A DNA stretch of 64,000 nucleotides, taken from the NCBI GenBank assembly GCA_013115135.1, contig JABANP010000072.1, positions 62,001 through 126,000 on the forward strand. The letters run 5' to 3'. The notes beneath the pieces are model-generated. The model saw nothing but the letters and a program-made list of their open reading frames with translations, was not told the DNA's origin and searched no databases. This stretch comes from Perkinsus olseni. Taxonomy: Eukaryota; Perkinsozoa; Perkinsida; Perkinsidae. The translations under genes and the position numbers were made by a program. Within the stretch, counting starts at the first letter, position 1, and each line of letters starts with the position of its first letter. Shown here in pieces: positions 21,920-33,394 of the stretch.

Positions 21920-23392
21920 CTACCACGGAGAAATCTCTGTCCGTAATATGCCCATCTCGACCAGACGCCCCAGAACAGCAATATATCCTCTCCAGTCTTT
22001 ATCATGCTTGTCAGACGGGTCCTTCAAGCTGGAGAAACAAGTACCAGTCCCCGGTGACATGGCTCCATCTCGCATGCTGCGCAAGCTCGAGATGACTTCT
22101 GTCAGAGAAACATGGAACTCCCCGAGGCTTGGGTGTAGAAGGCTGTACCGCATTGCTAAAGCAATGAGCATCAAAGCGGTGGTCCCATCATTCAGGTCCC
22201 AAAGGATGAAAGATACGAGCGATTCGAAGTAATTGCCACCATAATCAACACCCCGGTTGCTAGTACACCTGTCTCTGTAGGCGTTATAGGCCATTTGATC
22301 CATAGAGAAGAGCTCGTCGAAGAGAGTATTCACGCCAGTTGAGTTGTATGCAGTCGAGTTGTATTCACTGGCCTGACTTCTCCACTCATTGTAACGAGCC
22401 GTGACCTCAGGGTGCTGCGGCTGACAAACCAAGTGAAGTACTTGTGTCCACACGGCGTTCGTGAGGTTGATGTAGGCAATGGCGCTCGATCGACTCTGAT
22501 TTATCACATGGCTCGCTATATAATCACCAACATATTGTAACCGCCCCAAAGCATAACTTATCAGTTCATGTAAAAATCTATAGCTCCCCATCAGCCAAGT
22601 ATCTTCTGGTTTACTAGTCCGACCAAGATCGTCCCATAATCTGTAAGGAAAGTAACGTAAAACCTCAGAATCATCAGGTACTTGTGCAGAGAATCGCCCA
22701 GGAAATCCGCGTATATAGTCCTTCAGGACGCGGATGAAACCTAGTCTTGCACTAGGGACCCTGTTCTCGAAGTCGGTGTGATGAAGTACAAGTTGTAGAC
22801 GTAGCCGAATCATTAATGCTAAATCAATCGTATCCGTCTGTAGCATCCGACAGAACCACTCGGAAAAAATGGCTGCCGCAGGGGTAGTGCAGCTGATCCT
22901 CGGTTCCCATTCACTACCGATTGAAGCCGAGCCATCGAACTGTACATGTCGGTGCAGTTCTGGGTACATCGTACACTGCCGCATAACTTCAGAAGTTAGA
23001 TCAATCCGTGAGTCAGGACTCAATGGATAACGTCTATCTTGAAGACGGGGACCCAGAGGTTGTCCCGTTGCCCCTTGAGCCAACCTCTTGTTGTCGATGT
23101 TAATGATAGAGAGCATGGTGCTCACAGGTGCCATGATGCAACTCAGGAAAAACTGGTCAAGTCTAGGTACGTGCTGACCCTCACGAAGGTAGTTCTTGAT
23201 GGTCTGGATAGGCCTCAAAATGTCTCGGATATGTCTGTTTGCTTGTGTAAGGCCTTCGCCAGCGCGATCAACTTGAGGATTACGAGCCATGTGAAGAGAA
23301 TACCAAACTACACATGGCAATTTATCACCCATACCGTCCGAAACCCACGTTCCAACTACTGAGGCCTTATCAAGGACCAAGGTAACTATCAT
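21920..23392 (-). CDS. orphan 490-residue protein, intronless
   Basis: An uninterrupted frame of 490 codons from ATG 23392 to the TAG at 21920-21922, much longer than expected by chance. I do not recognise the family. There is no signal peptide. The composition is ordinary globular with several amphipathic helices, for example LALMIRLRLQLVLHHTDF and [21 protein letters not shown] degenerate fragmentary copy lies at 31829-32285 inside an intron of another gene, so it belongs to a repeated family and could derive from a mobile or viral source. The next frame, starting 7 nt after its stop at 21913, may be a separate gene or its continuation through an intron. Confidence 0.6.
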   Translation of the reverse strand: MIVTLVLDKASVVGTWVSDGMGDKLPCVVWYSLHMARNPQVDRAGEGLTQANRHIRDILRPIQTIKNYLREGQHVPRLDQFFLSCIMAPVSTMLSIINIDNKRLAQGATGQPLGPRLQDRRYPLSPDSRIDLTSEVMRQCTMYPELHRHVQFDGSASIGSEWEPRISCTTPAAAIFSEWFCRMLQTDTIDLALMIRLRLQLVLHHTDFENRVPSARLGFIRVLKDYIRGFPGRFSAQVPDDSEVLRYFPYRLWDDLGRTSKPEDTWLMGSYRFLHELISYALGRLQYVGDYIASHVINQSRSSAIAYINLTNAVWTQVLHLVCQPQHPEVTARYNEWRSQASEYNSTAYNSTGVNTLFDELFSMDQMAYNAYRDRCTSNRGVDYGGNYFESLVSFILWDLNDGTTALMLIALAMRYSLLHPSLGEFHVSLTEVISSLRSMRDGAMSPGTGTCFSSLKDPSDKHDKDWRGYIAVLGRLVEMGILRTEISPW

Positions 23393-23499
23393 GCTGGTAG
23401 CAGCTGACAGTTTGCCTGGACCCGAGGAAGTCTTCCCAAGGTGATCTCCTTGAGGTAGTTTTCCAAGGTGGTCCGTAACTCCTTGTGGTCACCCCCTAC

Positions 23500-25050
23500 T
23501 ACAATTTCTGACATAATTAAGGCCCTTAATTTAAGGGGAAATACTTCCTACCGGGGATTCCGGCCAAATTAAAGAGAAATGCTAACTTATGGAATTTCTG
23601 ATCAAATTATTGGGGAACGCGTACTATTGAGATTTCCTGATTAGTTGAGTGCTTCTCCCTATTGATTTGAGTTCCTTACTGACTCGAGAGCAAATTTCAA
23701 CCGTGGGATTTCCAGACGAATCATACACAGAGACGATCTCTGTCCGGCCATTTCGGAAAATGATCTCTGAGAGATCATTTTCTGACGGAAAATCAGACCC
23801 AAACCGGGCGACCCAAACTCATCACGACGGCCTAATCCGTGGGTCACGGACCGTGACCCCATCCCAACCAACACCCGGGCCCTACTAGAACATTACTCCC
23901 TTCATTATGAAGCGAGTAATGTGCTAGTAGGGCCTTCATACTTCCTGATACTAAGTATCGGAAGTATCAGATACTTCCTTCATACCTTTGATCACTAACA
24001 TTCGTCTCAATAATTCTCTTGGTTATCGATGACCAACTCCACTGATCGATAACTTATGGACGATAATACGATACCTCATGCTTACCTAAATGCAATGCCA
24101 AATTAAGAGCCAGAAGCGAGAATGAACAGAGTATGAGCATTACACGAGCAGCCCCACACATCCTTGCTACATTGAAGTATTGTATTCCACCAAGCATACC
24201 AAATCTGATGGGCGGATCATGCATGGCCAGCTTCCCAGAAGCAATGATTGTTTCTGGGAAGCTCGCCATGCGTTATTATGGCAATTATCGCCAAGAAAGA
24301 CACAACACACACTTTGCCAGTAGTATCTCCCCAATTAGACCAAGCTCTCACACGGTGCTGTCCACCAAGCAGGAAAGCTGAGAGAAATAAGAGTAGCAGG
24401 GAGGGTATCAATAATTCGCCAGAAAGATTTTGGGCCGAGGCGGTTCGGGTCGATAAGTCCACCGCATAACGATGATAATGAGGACATTGTGTTCACTTTG
24501 TCGCAGGAACACCCGGTAAACTCCGCGTCATCATGACGCCGTCATGATACAGTACCGGACATCTAAAGATGCACATTCGGAAAGCCGCTTCGGAAATTTT
24601 GTGGAGAACGGTTGCGGACACATCGTAAGCAATATATGGCTAAAATTTCAGGTCCAAACTCGATCTAGGGGAAAAGTTACCTCTGCACACTTGATTTGCA
24701 TCCTTAGATGTCCGGTACTGTATTCCTCAGACCCTGAGACCCGAAGCTCAGGGGCATGGGGCAATCATCCATCGGATTCAGTGGGTAACGCTGTCACCCT
24801 GTGATGTCCTTCATGGTCCATGATGATGAACTATGGAGTCTTGATCATGAAGACTTCACGTCACTATCCAACAAATTGTTGGTAACAATACCTCAGGTAC
24901 TATACCTGTCATAATCATCGTTATGATAGTCGAACGATCATGCGGCGGCTCTGAGGGTAGGCGCTGTATTACCAACTGTAACTTGTAGTGTTGATAAGTG
25001 GGCTTGAGGTGTCATACGATACATCTTCTCCCATAGTATCATACTAGAAC
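23500..25050. other. gene-poor stretch with many hairpin-forming palindromes
   Basis: No conserved coding frame. Inverted repeats include 23757-23781 (AAAATGATCTC and its exact complement around TGA), 23841-23859 (GGGTCACGG/CCGTGACCC), and 23878-23898 against 23914-23934 (21-bp arms, one mismatch). Another pair is 24222-24240 against 24252-24270 (19-bp arms, one mismatch). Such density is not expected by chance. Confidence 0.75.
24548..24722. mobile_element. 175-bp element with 26-bp terminal inverted repeats (MITE-like)
   Basis: The left terminus TACAGTACCGGACATCTAAA (continuing to 24573) is matched in reverse complement at 24697-24722 with one mismatch over 26 bp. The 123-bp interior has no coding capacity. 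I could not find a convincing target-site duplication. It resembles a miniature inverted-repeat element or a foldback sequence. Confidence 0.65.
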
Positions 25051-25988
25051 TACAAACATCTGCACATTGGAAATACTCCAGGAGGCAATTTGGAGTCTCT
25101 ATTAGACTCACCCGTCATGAACGACAAACCAAAATCCCAAATCTCGACTTCGCAGGTGAAGAGTTCGGGTGAAAAGAACATTGCTACTCTTAAGCAAACT
25201 GTCAGGTTGCAAACAGAACTCCCGTCGGAATGGTGGCATGATCGGATGAACGGAGAGGTGCAATGTGTCGCAAGGAAATCTCGCCCGTAAGTTAGGGGCC
25301 CTAGCTCAATTTCGGTGATCCGGGAATCCCGGGGGATCATCCCCCCCCCAGATCCCGGACCGGGACCACTGATCCCCCTACGAGAAAAAGGGTTGTCGAA
25401 GGCACTCTGTGGCAGAGCCTCTATCGCGTCCCTCTCAGCCGGTGCCGCAGATCTCCCCGCCGCAACCTCATTACTAGAGAATGATATGAGAACCGCAGGA
25501 TCGGGGAAACCTACGATTCGCTATATGTGGGAAAGCGCACGCCCAATGATGATGCGTACTACGAAACAATCTCAATACTCTATTACGTCAAGATACACAG
25601 TGCGACACTCTTGTCACTCTGGTTAATACTTCTCTCTCTCGCGCCTCTTTAATCTCCCTATGGCCCTTAATTTCTTTACCCGCCCAGCGCTTGCCCTTCA
25701 TCTGGGTAACAGCTCGGGTTTCTGGTTGCCCCCTTAGAGCTTCAAGCTTCCAACTCGGCATCGACGGTATTCCACAGAGCTTTGAGAGCATGCCTCTCGA
25801 ATCGAGAGTCTCGATACATGCAAGCCTGTAAGACCTCGCCTAAGCGCGAGAAGCAGCCTCTGACGAAACTCTCGTTCTGCGCTTTTCTTGCCCTAAACCC
25901 CCTTGCGAGCCCCCCAGTAAGTCTCTGGCTCGATCGAAATGCGACGAAAAGCGACGAGAAATTTGACAGCGTACCTCAATGCTGATAA

Positions 25989-26149
25989 TATGTTAACAGC
26001 GCTCAGCCCAAGGGTGTTGACGAGATACTCGTTACTTACTCGTCACGATTATCGAAGGGACGTCGCTGCCGGTAATCAGAAACCTTATGCCGCGTACCGT
26101 GAGATAGGACTAGCCCGAAAGATAGTCCACAACAGCACAATTCAGAGCG
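25989..26149 (-). pseudogene. relic of the glycosyltransferase 5' end
   Basis: About 160 bp resembling 16980-17115: the GCTCAGCCCAAGG signal-anchor region and the upstream GAGATAGGACTAGCCCGA and ATAGTCCAC words. The reading frame is lost. It lies 270 bp from the start of kinase-block homology, as does the intact gene at the other kinase copy. This indicates an ancestral glycosyltransferase-kinase neighbourhood that has been duplicated. Confidence 0.6.
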
Positions 26150-26654
26150 TACGATTCGGGCACAGCGTTCGAATCATTGTATAGAACCGGGACGGATATG
26201 CCGATCATCGGCAGCCGATGGAGGCTGCTGCTTCCCGGTTGAACTCTCCTCTGGATGGCTATATCGGGGAGGCATGGTAAGCTACCGCGGGTTAGAGGAA
26301 CATTCAATAGGTAATAGGCTCAATGAATTCCTGTAGCGTTCACCATTGCTCCGCCATGGTGGTAGTAGGGCAGCCCCACAGAGCCCCACTGGGGCTCCCA
26401 GCACCCTCCCAGCATACAACGCAAAGCGGGTCACGTCGCTGAAGCAACATTGATGGTGGCGTTCCATGGACTTGCTCATTAAGGCAGGTGGTGTTATTAC
26501 TAGGGATTGACTTCAAGTGTACATGTGTACACATACATGCACTAGAAAGGAAACATTAAAATGGCAGATGCTGCAGTTCAACTCTTGTAGGCTACTCCTA
26601 GCCCCCGTCGACTCGACCGCACCGAAAACACCAAGGAAACCCTCGACGCTGACC

Positions 26655-28991
26655 CTAGGGTAGGAAAAATTGCTCCGAAGTTCCAGCAGTTGAAGAGGAG
26701 CTGCTTACCGACGCATCGCCGTGCTTGGGGGTTTCTGCAGGTGATGGCAGGATGATAACCGTAGTCCTCCTCTCCTCAATTTGGCTGCTCTCCCCGTCGT
26801 GCGTTTCCCTTAGAGATCTGCTCCCCATTGAGGTTGTGGTCCTCGAGAGGGAACGCTTTAGGTCTGGGAGTTTTCCCGCAGCAACAACCTTGGCCAGCTT
26901 CCGTGGATCGGGCATGCGGTCAGGAGTGAGCGTGAACCTCGGGAACCGCAGGTCCTGATCCAGAGCATGCGAACAACAGGATCGCCCCATGCCATCGATC
27001 ACCCTGTCGGTGTCGTGTATCGCATGAGTCTTCGCTCGGGGCAGGGGAGAGCCATTGCAACTGGAGAGTCGAAAGGACCCCATGGGCGAGGTCAAGGGTC
27101 CCACACCTACTTGAATCGAGTGGTCCTTGGCGTTACTCGTGGTGGTGAGGCGTCTGCCGAGGCATCCATCAGAGGTTGGGCAGGTCGAAGGAGGAGCAAA
27201 AGTGGCGAGTGGGCTAGGTGTTGGCTCTCCTGACACAACCTGGATCTAGGGGCTCCCATCTTGGCAGATCTCCCACCCATCTAATGGACTGGAAAAATGT
27301 GGTACTCTTTAGTTTCTCGAAGGTGAATCGACCCTTCTCCCAGCTGCGGCAAAATGATGAGCACCAGAAGGCGATGAAACGCTTCCTTACGTCAAAAGGC
27401 CTTCGAGAACTTCTCTGCAGTCCTCGCTCAAGTTCAAGTTGGTTGTTGCTCTCTTGGGAGGGATGCTCAGGTAAAGCGGGAAAGCGTAGATCTTATCATG
27501 GCAGGTTACTGAGCACGAATGAGGCGAGCTGGCCCGGTCGACGGAGGATAGTGGCGGTCCTACGGCCATCGGGGCTTTTACGGAAGGGTACGTCCTTATA
27601 CAGCATCTCGAAGAATATGATACCAACAGCCCAGAGATCACATAGATGGGTGTATGAACCTGACAGGACAGATGCAGTCGGGATCCAATCCCCGGTAGGC
27701 ACCTCTAATCATCTCTGGACTCATGTAGAGTGGGGTACCACAGCGTTCCTTCAGCTTGCCAGACTCCTACGGCGATGAATAGGCTGGCCGATGCTCCCAC
27801 CTCCCTACCGGTGGATCCATCTCCGCGCAGAGACCGAAGTCCAGCAGCTTCAAGTGACCCTCCTCCGTGATGACCACGTTGTCGGGTTTCACATCACGAT
27901 GCGTGAAGCCCAGCTGATGCACCTGCAGCAACGCGATTTTGAGATTACCAATGAAGCATTACTCACAGCATCCACGCCCAGCAGGATTTCAGCGGTGCAG
28001 AACCTGGCCAAGTCCACAGAGGTGAAGGCATCCTTGTGGCCCTGCATCAGCTGCCTCAGAGAGCCAGCCGGTACCTTAGCACACCATCGAGCTACTCGGC
28101 TTGCCTCTACATGCGACCTACCAGCTCCGAGAGCATGTACAGATTGTTTCGGTCCTGGAAAGCGGCATAGAGGGTCACAATCATAGGGCTGTGGGTGCCC
28201 TTGAGCAGCGCCTCTCGCTCCGCCATCACTTGTACCGCACCGTTCTTATATCGGTAATAGTTCTTCGGGAGCACTTTCAAAGCGAACTCCCTGCAAAGAA
28301 AGTGGCCAACCAAGCTAGGAAGCGTGTAATTTCACGTAGGATCGTCTCGTTCTCAGGGTCTTCGACTGGAAACAACGGGACCCACTTGGGCGGCCCATCG
28401 TTTGACGATACGCTTTCTCCCTCCGGGCCCCTATCGAGGATAGCTCGTTCGATGTTTCTATCCTGTAGGGTGACTCGGAACACTCTGCCGTAGCTGCCAG
28501 CGCCAAGATTGTCGATTACCTGATAGCAGGATGACCGGAATGAGCAAGAACACGCAGTGTGGCCGACATCGAAGCTATCTGTGTTCAGGCGGATCCGTCT
28601 CCTTCTCAGCCAGAGGTTAGTCTGACCCCTGATAACCTCGAGGAGCTCATCGTCTTCATAGGTCCTCGGCGTAGGTGTAGAGTCGTCATTCTGCTGCAGC
28701 AGCTCCTCAGCCACGATAGTCGGTGCCTGCCTTTCTATCAGCAACCCCAGAGTAAGAACCAGCGAGAGGGTGGCAAGGTGCTTTGATTCCCCTCGGAGCT
28801 GAGTTCTTCCCATGAGACCAGCGTCGCTGTGATAAACCTACCCGTTGAAGCTCCTCAAGTTTCTGCAACTCCTCTATTCTGTCTCTCTCTTGCTTCTCTA
28901 TTGCCACCTTATACATGTCCATCTTCTGTCGTGTTGACTGGATGCCTGCGCTCGTCTGACTGCTGCAAGTATCCGCGGTTTTCCGGCCCAT
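26655..28991 (-). CDS. AGC-type serine/threonine protein kinase
   Basis: A protein kinase phosphorylating Ser/Thr with ATP. The ATG at 28991 begins a first exon with a coiled-coil (VAIEKQERDRIEELQKLEEL). After an intron come an acidic linker and the glycine-rich loop GAGSYGRVF. An insert follows, then a further exon with the catalytic Lys in FALKVLPK and the alpha-C Glu in MAEREALL. The HRD loop (THRDVKPDNVV) and DFGLCAE follow near 27890-27815. The activation segment ends CGTPLYMSPEMIRG, and the C-lobe has DLWAVGIIFFEMLYKDVPF. The domain ends with FEKLKSTTFFQSIRW, typical of AGC kinases. A tail of about 190 residues, rich in Ser/Thr/Pro, runs to the TAG at 26655. The upstream activator is unknown. 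All catalytic residues are present, so I judge it active. A truncated copy lies at 8262-9456. Confidence 0.85.
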
Positions 28992-29188
28992 GGGCTGATT
29001 AAAGGAGTACCACAACTTCCTCGCAGGTAGCGCTCCCTACCGAACCGCTCCGCGAGCTTTCTTCAGACGATCGCCTCCACTGACCAAGCCGCCATTGACC
29101 ACTCAACAAGGGTACTATATTGATGCGTAGTGTACATAGAGACTGTGAACTTATGTGCTTCAAGGAACAGAACGCTCACACACTAACT

Positions 29189-32100
29189 CTAGTTCTGGAG
29201 TAAGGACTGTATAGGGGGATCGTAGTCGTAGGTGAGGTCCAGCACTGTCTCGCCCGAGGAGTTGGGTATATCCTTGGCGGCACCGCGATCAAGCAAGAGC
29301 TTAACGACGGGGACTTCTCCAACCATACACGCGTACTGAGGGGACACATTCGTCAAAAGCGATACGGGCTGTCTACACTCCTAGCACCAATGCCAGAGTA
29401 AAATCGGGGAATTAGTAATCGATACACTCCGTGTGTCGAAGGAAAATCCACGGTAGTCCGCCGCAGGAGACAATCGTGTGTATGCGTGCGGGACGGTGTA
29501 CGTCACCGAGCCGTTCATCGTGAGAGGTCAGCGTCTGGCACGGTAGTGCCGGGTGTCCTGTCGATGTTTTTGACCCACCCGTCCCTCCCTCAAGGGGTGG
29601 TCGCCTGGTAGGAGTGTCTCCTCCCCGGCTGATCGATTCGCGACTTGTGCTCTTTTCCCATTGTATGTTACGCAAGGTCGCGGACGAAGAGCCGGGATTT
29701 TCACGGGAATAACGCCGCCGCGGGTCATAGCGAGAGCGGTTCAGCCTAGTAGGCTAACGCCTATGGTGACCCCCGTTGAAACCGAGGCAGCCTCTGATGC
29801 GTGGGAGTTAGAGCTACAGATTACGCTTAGTGGCGTCTCCCCTTCAGAGTCCTTGGCATTCACATCAGCACCATTGTCCAACAGTAGTCGGCAAACATCA
29901 AGCTGACTCCTATCGCATGCCCAATGGAGCGGCGTCATACCTGAACATGCAGAAGCGAAGACACATATTCCGCTGCTTCTGAAAGGGTGGAGGCTGCACG
30001 CGGAGCTGCCGAGTCAACTACTCCTCACGTGGACTGGACTGCTACGATAATCCCATCAAGAGAATGCTCTATCAGCAAAGCTCTATGACGACCAAGCAGC
30101 CCCCGGTACTACCGTCCACATCCTCCATTTTCGCGGCGCTGGGATGGGTCGCCAGGATCTGCTGTACCTTGTCGACCTCTCCTTCAGCACATAATCTGAG
30201 ATCACCAGCCACACATAATTCCGCTGCCTCCCAATACTCTCAGTATGCGCATGAGATACTATGCAAGAAAAGAAGTGATTCATCAGTCAAGATTTCATCG
30301 GTGAAAACCGCGGATGACCTTGACAACCACTCAACCCAGGCAGTGAGTTCTCGACTGCTTATAACATTGTAATGCGCAGGAATATCCCCAAGCGGCCTTA
30401 CTGGCAGAACAGGCCCGCTGGCTGAATTGTCGATGGCAGCTTCCTCATCGTCCCCCACCACCATCCGGGGCTCTTGTGAATATTCGACCTGCGAATGCAC
30501 CGATGAACGCAGAAATGACTACTTGCTGAGCACGTAAGAACAGGTGCGACGATTCCCAAAGTCCAAAATTTAGAATTTGAATGAAACTTCCCTCCCGTGT
30601 GGAAGACTCTACAAATTGGATGCACCCCGTTGAGAAGGCAGCACTCTCGACGCCCATGTCTGAGCCCATGGCAGCTCCTAGCAGGAGCCTCCTACCACCT
30701 TCTTATCCTCAGGTTCATTCACCCAGATGTTATCATCCTCCTCTTCATCGCATGCCTAACGATTGAAGGACTGGCTCATGACGAGCTCTTGCACAACCCT
30801 CCTACTTCTCGCCAATCAGGCTTGGCGTCTTCTAGAACTCTAATATAACTCCGGAATGCTTCTTCCTTCGTGCATCCCCTTTTGGCCTCCCATGACTTGG
30901 TCATGTAATATCTGATCGTGCCACAGCAGGTAGGCAACAGCAACCGCATCGACACTAGAGACGCCCACGAACGAGAAGAAGGAGGGGCGGAACTGCGTGG
31001 ATGGACTGGGTTGACAATAGACCAAAAACGCACTCATCAGCTCTAGTGGCGCGAATGCTCTTTGAAAGCTTGCACAGGCTCGTTCGACTACTACACTAGT
31101 GGGCAGAAAAGCTCCACGAAGGATCCATTTCAACGTCTCCAATGCTCTTAGTGGGTTGTGTGGATATTACCTAGCCCCAGCGGACCAATTCCCTGCCTTG
31201 GCAGTGGCGTCATCGCAATCACCGATAGTCGCCTGCTTGTACCATCCATAGAGCTCTAAACGCCTACAATAGATCATCCCTACCAAGAGAGATAGGGAAC
31301 AGCAGCTAAAGAGGGTACGTCCGATCATCCAGGTTATCTTCGCCGTGATCACCGACATAGTCAACGGCGGCACAAAACTCATCAGGCCAACCTGACCATG
31401 ATGTTTCACACAAATGAGCGGATTACGAAGGAGCTACTATAGCCGACCGTTTATAATACAGTCCGGTGAGAAAATTGCCCGACAGGTGATCTGAACCATT
31501 TAAAGCGTGACTATGAGATCGACACCCTGCTCACTGGATCAGAAAGCGGTGGGGCATCCTTTTTTGACGGGCACTTTTTACTCGCACTAACCGTATGTAT
31601 GAGCAAAAATATGATTCACCAAGTTGGTAACACAACAGGGAAGAAAGTACGAATTGTACTGTACGATACAAAGATGGTATATTAGTCTGGAGTGGCTCAG
31701 AGTTTTCGGAAGTGGGTGTACGATGTAGATGTACACCACAGGCCGCCAAAGGCACGTATGTCACGCTCCGCAGAGTCGTTCAATCGTCACGAGGATTATG
31801 CGACTACCAGCTCGGGCTTTTACCACCGGCTCGGGTGTGAAAGGCTGTATCGCATTGCTAATGCAATGAGCATCAAAGCAGTGATCACATCACTCAGATC
31901 CCAAAGCATGAAAGATACGAGCGATTCGAAGTAATTGCCGCCATAATCGACACCCCGGTTAGTAGCAGTGCTACTGTAGCACGCCTCTCTCTGTTTCCCT
32001 TGATTGCAACCATGTACCATGGTTCATATTTAAACTTGCTTACGACCGTAGGTATGGTTTGATACACATCTAAGGCATATATGCCAGTCAACGCTGTAAC

Positions 32101-33137
32101 ATAGTCCTTCAGGACGTGGATGAAACCTAGCCTCGCACTAGGGGCCCCGCTGTCGTAGCCAGTATGATTAAGTACAAGTTGTAGACGTCGCCGAATCATT
32201 AGTGCTAAATCAACTGTATTGGTCTGCAACATCCGACGGAACCACTAGGAGAAAACAGCTGCCGCAGTGGTAGTGCAGCTAATCCTTGATTGAAACACGA
32301 GATGGTCTCGGATCTCGCGGGCAGGCTGAAGCTGGCAATGTCAGCCTGACATTCGACAGTGATAGACCTCACCTCTGGCTTAGCTGTAGGCAGCCACCAA
32401 CTGCTCAGGTGGGATGTGACATTGCAGTCGTAGCAGCGGATTCCGCCCTTCTGGATGGTCTCTTAGGTACGGTTGCCGGGACGCCCTTTCCCTTTGGAGC
32501 TCTTACAAGGATAAGTTACCCTTGTTGGACGTGTACTTGGTGGTACCAACCACCGTGGTTGAACCACGTTCAAGCTAGTCACTAGCTTAGCTTATTATGA
32601 GTTCATCTCCGATGATTCATTGGCGATGAATCATCGATGGCTCCGATAGCCGGAGAGCCCGGGTTGAGGATACATGCATGAGAGTTGTCGCGAGACCACA
32701 GTTGAAATAAGCGATAGGCGACTAAAACAATGCCAAGAACCTGTTTTCTCGTTGAGAATTGTGACCTGCCCTACGAAACTCCATACCATTCGGCAGCCGA
32801 ACAATTTTCTGAGCCCTGTTTCGTTCCCTCGCTCGCGCTTCAGATGGTTCAGGCCGACTGTGCACAATATTTTTGGTCGGATTGTATTGAATACAGACTG
32901 TATTATACAGTGTACCGTCTGCGCTCGGTCGAAGTCAAACCCGAATAAGCCACTTGCAATCATACCACTTGCATGAGCCGTCGCATTACTTGATGACCTC
33001 TTGGGCTTGTCTTCTGTCCTCCTTCTCACTCCTCGTCTCCTCCGCCCTTCACTACGGTACAACAGCGCAAGGTAGACAGCAAGGCCTGCACTAGCCACGA
33101 CGGCACTGGTAACAATCGTCCGCCATGAAGATTCCAT
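29189..33137 (-). CDS. membrane-anchored acyl-CoA-binding protein with ankyrin repeats
   Basis: Binds long-chain acyl-CoA and presents it to partner proteins. Exon 1 (33137 to about 32967) encodes a transmembrane anchor ([20 protein letters not shown]) followed by Arg-rich residues. It ends in phase 1 at a GTATGA donor. The next exon begins at about 31394 (TCAG acceptor, same phase) with [16 protein letters not shown]. The following exon gives [16 protein letters not shown], the acyl-CoA-binding signature, and a later exon ends the domain with [18 protein letters not shown]. Ankyrin exons follow: [17 protein letters not shown] (ending 30113), [20 protein letters not shown] (starting 29940) and [20 protein letters not shown], to the TAG at 29189-29191. 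The order anchor, acyl-CoA-binding domain, ankyrin matches plant ACBP1/2 and, without the anchor, animal ACBD6. The first intron (about 1.57 kb) is unusually long and contains a decayed copy of the 490-residue orphan gene. Some exons between 30850 and 30240 are not fully resolved. Confidence 0.85.
31829..32285 (-). pseudogene. degenerate internal copy of the 490-residue orphan gene
   Basis: Matches two separated parts of 21920-23392 (around 22128-22260 and 22715-22895), joined after loss of about 450 bp. It has an in-frame TAG where the orphan gene encodes Glu before WF near 32247, and unrelated DNA at the junction (31975-32090). It sits in the first intron of the acyl-CoA-binding gene, in the same orientation. 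It cannot encode the original protein. Confidence 0.8.
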
Positions 33138-33394
33138 TTCAACTCCCTACGACTAAGGCCGAGTCCGGTGATTGATACAACACATCAACGCAACAAAGAG
33201 GTTCACGGTAACAACGAGAACATGATCACAACAGTCCACGCAGAGCCGCCAAGTGGCTGCACAACGTCTCGCGGAATATAAGACAAGCGCATCGGCGAGG
33301 ATCCTGAACATTTAACGCTTAACCCCTACGACAAACATTTATAGTAAAGTAACTATACGTTAACCACCACCTTCGGTGTGCGAAGTACTCCTCG

